A stretch of 29,075 bases of DNA from a virus, in the IMG/VR virus record IMGVR_UViG_3300046010_000953, positions 1 to 29,075 of that record; one strand, 5' to 3'. Below are positions 25,601 through 29,075 of the stretch, piece by piece (position 1 is the stretch's first letter; each line of letters begins with the position of its first letter). Under the pieces are notes generated by a model that saw nothing but the letters and a program-made list of their open reading frames with translations, did not search any database and was not told where the DNA came from. The position numbers and the translations under genes are program-made.

Positions 25601-28600
25601 AGCAGTCGAAGAAGAAGTAGTACAGGTAGAGGAAGCATTAGCCCCTGAGGTACAAGAAGAATTAGATGCATTTGAGCAATTGCTATCCGATGAAGGATTA
25701 GCATTTGAAGAAGTTGTAGATGAAGAGGCTGCAGCCATGGCCCCCGAGGTAGAGGAAGAGGTAGTTGTACCTGCTCCACCATCTCAAAGAAAAGTGTCTT
25801 CAAAGACACCGACGCAGGCGACGCCAACTACTGCACCAACTCCTGCTCAGCAGATGGCTTCAGATGAAGACATTATGCTTGAGGAAGATTTGGTTCAAGA
25901 AGTAGAAAATTCTAAACAAAATATAGAAGAAGCTAAACAAAAAGCAAATGAAGCTATAGCTAAAGTAAATGCGTCTAAATGGTCTAAAGGAAGAAAGAAA
26001 ACTGAGATTGATAAAATCAAAGCAAAAAGAGATGAGGAGATTGCTAATTCTCGAGATTATTTAAATGGTTTTAAAAGAGATTTAGATAAGGTAAGACGCA
26101 GAATTAATAAAGCAAATGCTCAACAGCCTGCTGCGCCTAAACCTACTCAAAAGAAAAAGCAGACAGCGAAACAAGCAAAGGAGCAATTTATTGCAGAAGT
26201 TGATGCGCAAATAAAACGTGAGCGTGACATCACAGGCATGAAACTCGCTGAGCTTGAGAACCAAAGAATGCGCGCTTATCGAAACGGAAATAATCAGTTA
26301 GGTCGCGAACTTGCCGATAAAATTGAGGATGAAAGATTAGCATCTAGAAAACGTTTAGCTGACTTAAATGCTAAAAAAGATAACCCATCTGCGTTTGCTA
26401 GATTTAGAAAAAGAACTGAGGGAGAAGAGCGTAAGGATACGCGTAATAGCGAGTCTAAGATTACTAGTCAAATGAATAAGATGTCTGCTGAAGAGAAGGC
26501 ATTTGAGGAGCCAACTGTAAGTGGTGAGGCTGAGCTTAATCCTGTTGAGGATTCTAAGCAACCTAAGTCATTAGTTGATAAGGTGCTTAAATTCTTAGGT
26601 CTTAAAAGCAAGGATGAAATGCTTAGAAAGATTGAAGACTTTGATGGTATCCCTATGATTATGGCTATGTCTGATATTTTATCAGGCGGCACTATAGAAG
26701 ATTCTATGGGTAACTCGATGGTTGTTGACGGCGGATTACTATTTAATACCTTTGGCCGCAACATGGAGCTTGCTTGGGCAGGAGTGACAGAAGATGGCGC
26801 TCAAAAACAATATGATGAGGCTGTACAGGTTTACAACGCAAACAAAGAGTTATTCGATAGATTATGGGCTGAAGGAAAAATACCTAAAGGCCATATACCT
26901 ATGGCTGTAATGCGCATGGGTAATACCGCTATTAACTCCAACGAGGCAGTTTTTAGATATATTCTTCCTTACATTGAGTCATTACCTATTGAGAACAGAG
27001 AAGCTGCGTTAAATCAGCTTGTAGAGTCATTGAACAAAAGAGCTGAAGGCGACTCATCATCTGTATGGTTTTCTGAGTTATCAGATAAAATTGAAAATGG
27101 TGAGCTATCTACAGTCAATGACATAAAAGAATACCTAAATGATATAATCACTAATGAAGCAAATTCAAAAAAGAAAATAGAATCTGCCAAAAAATTTCTT
27201 AATAAGATTTCCAAAAACAAGGATGGAAGAGAAAGAACTTTAGATGATATTGTAGCTGACGTAAATGAGAAGATTGAAAAGATTGTTCCATTTATGATTA
27301 TTGATTATATCAATAAGAACAATATCACTACTCTTGATGGATTATTTAAAGAGATAATTGAAAAATCACAAGAAAGAGCTAAAGGTAAAAACAATATGTT
27401 CTCTTTACCAATTAGAGCTTTCATATATGACCAATTAATATCTCCTGAAGAAATAAAAACCAATAGCTTAGACACCATTAAAGTATTGCTTAATGGTATA
27501 GAGAATCCAAGAAACGAGCTATTCACTTCTGATTACTTGTACAGCAAAATCGGAGACCCATCAATGATGAAGTCTAAGATGGGTGACGTAGTAGCCGTAA
27601 TGGGTATTGACGTGCTTAATGGTGGCGTTGGAAAGGCAAAACATAACAACTACGGATTTGGGCCTAAGGGACGTTTAATCTCTTTTATATCAAACCCTAA
27701 GCAGGGGGTTGATGTATTCCCTGAGTTTAGAGCTAAAGCTGCACGTGTATTTAAAAAGAATGCAAAGGGTGAATATCCAAACACTCAAGCGGTAGCTGAC
27801 CAAACAGGTGGCGCATTCTTCATGGACTCTGCATTTAGAGGTACTAAAGCTAGATTCGGTAAGATTGGTGATTTAGATTTACTTATAGGTAAACTTCGAT
27901 TTGCTTTCCCGGAAGTATCTGTAACAACTACAGAGCAAGAGTTTAATGACTTCTTAGACCAAGAGGGTGTAAGAACTCGTGAGTCTGATGGCACAATCAT
28001 CTATGGTGTTACCAAAGATGGCCGTATATTCTTGAATCCAAACTTTGATACTCTTCGTACACCAATACACGAATTTGGTCACATTTGGATTGACTACCTA
28101 CGCTCAAAACAATCAGGACCTAAAGGAAAGGCATTACTTAAAAAAGGTTTTGAGCTTGTTGATGGTACACCTGAATACAAGAGAGCACTTAAGGAGTATG
28201 GTGAAAGAGAAATTGCATTAGAAGAGGCATTAGTTGAATTGATGGCTGTTAAAGGTGATACTATTATTAATGCTGCGAAAAAGTCTAAGTTTAAGTCTTG
28301 GATGAACGCAATGTTTAAATACATCAAGGAGCAGTTCATTACCTCAAAAAAATTCAAAAAAGAAAATATTGAGTCGCTTACACTTGATGAGTTCATTAAC
28401 ATTGGTCTTGCAGACTTATTCTCCGGAGAGAGAGTAAGTGGAAAGTTTGATGCAAGAACTGCTGAGGGTGGAGCTAAAGCTCGTGCTAGTAAGCAAAACA
28501 TAGCTAATAAGATTGTAGAAATTGGAAGAGAGAAAGGAATATCTGACGACGTCATTAAACAATCTTTAAAGAAACGTGGCTATACAAATGCTGAAATAAA

Positions 28601-29075
28601 TCAAGCGCTAAGCGTTCAGCCTGATACTACTGTTGCACCTAACGAAGCTTTAAATGACTTTATTGATAGCATCAACACAGTTGTTAAGGAATACGCTGCA
28701 GCTGCGAGAAGAAAGGTTAGAGCTGACTTGAAAGCTAAAAGAGCTGTACTTGCTGCAAAGCTCAAGGCTATGCAAACTAGTGGTAACATCACTGCAAAAC
28801 AAGCGCAAGCTTTATTAGAAAAAGTAAACAAGCTGAACTTAAGCAACTCTGTTGCAGTAGACCGCTTCATGCAATTCGCTGAAAACGTATTTAAAAACGC
28901 TGAGTATGTGGAGTCTCTTTCCACTATCAACAGATTGCTTCCTGCCGCTAGACGAAACATCAAGAGTAAGTTAGGTATTGCTAACGACTTAGTTCCTATG
29001 TTACAAAGTATGCTTGCTGTTAAGCCTTCATTTATTCCAATGTCAGTATTTGACACGTACAAATCAATTATTGAT
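22641..29075 (+). CDS. Giant internal virion protein with HEFGH metallopeptidase domain (partial, 3' end beyond window)
   Basis: The frame is open from the ATG to the window edge: 2145 codons without a stop. In order: two 30-residue repeats (5-29, 35-59; DAYKLFQGAGY); helical charged region to ~600; hydrophobic segment 620-660; an EGATEALQ motif (765-772); a glycine-zipper-like stretch at 809-825 (ALGGAGGGMVTGAITGS); acidic then Pro/Thr-rich linker, 956-1073; basic coiled coil to ~1260; a domain around 1330-1460 (GNTAINSNEAVFRY); another at ~1640-1740 (KMGDVVAVMGIDV). A zinc-protease motif, H1810-E-F-G-H1814, has a candidate third ligand at E1861/E1862 in LEEALVE. A helical GISDDVIKQSLKKRGYTNAEI motif (~1966-1986) and Ala/Lys coiled coil follow. 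Size, position and membrane-like parts fit a large ejection protein (T7 gp16 role) that could process host or virion proteins during entry. The protease call is motif-based. Confidence 0.8.
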   Translation, partial: MNEKAIQDAYKLFQGAGYGKSIDDFRNLMSSNQNALNDAYKLFQGAGYKKSVDEFKVLMGAGASQQEPLKKKEPTVSASKLAQPTSVSSSKEVKPKVDVKSPVRKEDKFEVYKGYTGKEDKEYRFDAKTNTWYETKLLIGGTKQAGKEMLSSGATARKEVTPNLNLKSEYVQITNPSRVAELNRYFKKQASTSKGENIFVGYPGKEANEYKVGDNGVWMKRPKGKTTWSVVTNEGSITSLNKQFGQKVDPKKQNLQDLAAKNAELNNLNHKIDSYVTSSLVDENEESVISQLQFKFPQFKFEESQAGADRMIVSLRGSNRPEDKITIMLDNWRDSEDASEAQRLRSFMKERATMAESRINLEQKEGYFVDKETQRRQQAIATGMGERDFAQPELKINKDGSVSYATEPETKPGETAMKDWEAKQQLMTARKEYIADKSSYMKSLKNSYERGDIDRKQFGSAVASIKVDDEEMKRHDNFVNDVNIRRKDLAQAEKFQSEYIADVEAKLKSGEITQEQYETEYKDKIAGINQRVEEKKAELKIDDRNLNVSLRAMDRALGENRLIQEQIGSTGGVMVYNLLKGATNVGRFAGMTAEDQDEFIRELTGIMTTEEWMASKDRTFLQQAAMATTSSLGAMATKFIPVVGQAAYVANLFSLGFFEMKDELDNATYKNPETGKIEKVNIPPAQKFLMSAAYGTVSYYLEKLGLDELLTGAAGKKLAMTVIMDVAKKITKDSPKEFIENALISETKTRLQQAGVQFGTGIITEGATEALQSLASVSTKEIYDRLAEKKYFNNKSSWEIASDIMYEGALGGAGGGMVTGAITGSSLTMQQRREAKYKDDIAAMIAAAETEGASQAVITTLKAKVIKGELTAPEAKEIARNFNIIKSKVDQMPNDLNEQGKAASLDLMMERDQLNKQIEGKDPNLVKAQKDRIAEIDKRLQEIGKEYAVQEQATSEVPVQPEAGVGGEVAQGAPETTTEQVTEEGEQAVEEEVVQVEEALAPEVQEELDAFEQLLSDEGLAFEEVVDEEAAAMAPEVEEEVVVPAPPSQRKVSSKTPTQATPTTAPTPAQQMASDEDIMLEEDLVQEVENSKQNIEEAKQKANEAIAKVNASKWSKGRKKTEIDKIKAKRDEEIANSRDYLNGFKRDLDKVRRRINKANAQQPAAPKPTQKKKQTAKQAKEQFIAEVDAQIKRERDITGMKLAELENQRMRAYRNGNNQLGRELADKIEDERLASRKRLADLNAKKDNPSAFARFRKRTEGEERKDTRNSESKITSQMNKMSAEEKAFEEPTVSGEAELNPVEDSKQPKSLVDKVLKFLGLKSKDEMLRKIEDFDGIPMIMAMSDILSGGTIEDSMGNSMVVDGGLLFNTFGRNMELAWAGVTEDGAQKQYDEAVQVYNANKELFDRLWAEGKIPKGHIPMAVMRMGNTAINSNEAVFRYILPYIESLPIENREAALNQLVESLNKRAEGDSSSVWFSELSDKIENGELSTVNDIKEYLNDIITNEANSKKKIESAKKFLNKISKNKDGRERTLDDIVADVNEKIEKIVPFMIIDYINKNNITTLDGLFKEIIEKSQERAKGKNNMFSLPIRAFIYDQLISPEEIKTNSLDTIKVLLNGIENPRNELFTSDYLYSKIGDPSMMKSKMGDVVAVMGIDVLNGGVGKAKHNNYGFGPKGRLISFISNPKQGVDVFPEFRAKAARVFKKNAKGEYPNTQAVADQTGGAFFMDSAFRGTKARFGKIGDLDLLIGKLRFAFPEVSVTTTEQEFNDFLDQEGVRTRESDGTIIYGVTKDGRIFLNPNFDTLRTPIHEFGHIWIDYLRSKQSGPKGKALLKKGFELVDGTPEYKRALKEYGEREIALEEALVELMAVKGDTIINAAKKSKFKSWMNAMFKYIKEQFITSKKFKKENIESLTLDEFINIGLADLFSGERVSGKFDARTAEGGAKARASKQNIANKIVEIGREKGISDDVIKQSLKKRGYTNAEINQALSVQPDTTVAPNEALNDFIDSINTVVKEYAAAARRKVRADLKAKRAVLAAKLKAMQTSGNITAKQAQALLEKVNKLNLSNSVAVDRFMQFAENVFKNAEYVESLSTINRLLPAARRNIKSKLGIANDLVPMLQSMLAVKPSFIPMSVFDTYKSIID
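22665..22690 (+). repeat. Direct repeat copy A in the giant gene
   Basis: A 26-base sequence beginning GCATACAAATTATTCCAAGG is identical to 22755-22780. It encodes the centre of the first of two 30-residue N-terminal repeats. The flanking codons have diverged. Confidence 0.85.
22755..22780 (+). repeat. Direct repeat copy B in the giant gene
   Basis: This is the second copy, exactly 90 bases after copy A and in the same frame. Nucleotide identity in the core, against divergence just outside it, suggests recent duplication or gene conversion. Confidence 0.85.
25790..25809 (+). repeat. Stem-loop repeat copy 3 (inside the giant gene)
   Basis: This 20-base sequence is identical to copy 1 in terL. 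Here it lies in the Pro/Thr-rich linker and is read in another frame (K-V-S-S-K-T). The loop CA has the same orientation as in the other two copies, so all three would form the same RNA hairpin on the coding strand. No T-run follows. Confidence 0.8.

Noticed and set aside
25487-25827. Ser/Cys-rich and Leu/Pro-rich minus-strand frames
   Set aside because: They are the complement of the Glu-rich linker of the giant protein (GAA/GAG codons read backwards), not genes.
25202-29062. Many long open frames on the minus strand across the 3' quarter
   Set aside because: They lie opposite the giant + strand gene, have Ser/Leu-rich low-quality sequence and lack start contexts or family features. The forward frame is continuous and carries recognisable motifs.
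1-29075. tRNA genes, CRISPR arrays, diversity-generating retroelement, insertion sequences, attachment sites
   Set aside because: Gaps are too short for tRNAs, with no cloverleaf seen. There are no spaced direct repeats, no reverse transcriptase or transposase motifs, and no integrase.

Overview
The window is one uninterrupted stretch of a tailed double-stranded DNA phage genome, with every supportable gene on the + strand. The likely host is a member of the Bacteroidota. The AT-rich gaps carry TAnnTTTG promoter boxes of the Bacteroidota type. Gene starts lack Shine-Dalgarno sequences and have A-rich leaders instead. Several proteins resemble, from memory, families of Bacteroidota podoviruses including crAss-like phages: the 'NFNAGKMNK...DERLVPDGQY' tail protein, the 'SYIPDWMIGMNNYFYTFKGGNLYRHN' protein, and tail fibres built from 'PYTGA...GGTSSQFLKADG' repeats. 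Assignment to Crassvirales itself is not proven by this window.

Layout. (1) 1-3351: the possible 3' tip of an upstream gene, a calcineurin-like phosphoesterase, a small coiled-coil protein, a tail fibre, a 75-residue conserved unknown, a protein with two GroES-like halves, and a small protein in the terminase-small-subunit position. (2) 3335-10599: the DNA-packaging and head module, consisting of large terminase, portal, acidic scaffold-like protein and major capsid protein. (3) 10619-11552: a strong terminator after the capsid gene, a conserved unknown, then a 119-base gap. The gap holds a complete promoter, a candidate ~70-nt structured RNA ending in its own terminator, and a second promoter. 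(4) 11553-20085: the tail module, with two head-tail connector or tubular proteins, a 1564-residue nozzle or stabilization protein, a Cys-rich appendage protein and a further tail protein. (5) 20117 to the end: three genes in the position and size order of podoviral ejection proteins (317, 518 and at least 2145 residues). The last is a giant multidomain protein with an HEFGH metallopeptidase motif that runs off the window.

The genes are tightly packed, with ATGA or TAATG overlaps and gaps of a few bases. The few real gaps carry transcription signals. Three copies of the box TATCTTTGT lie 14-18 bases before start codons. A stem-loop word, AAAAGTGTCTTCAAAGACAC, recurs at 3531 and 25790, and its 16-base core forms the capsid terminator at 10624. 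No integrase, repressor, lysis, replication, tRNA, CRISPR or insertion-sequence gene was seen, so this is the structural arm of the genome. No gene-free stretch exceeds 300 bases.
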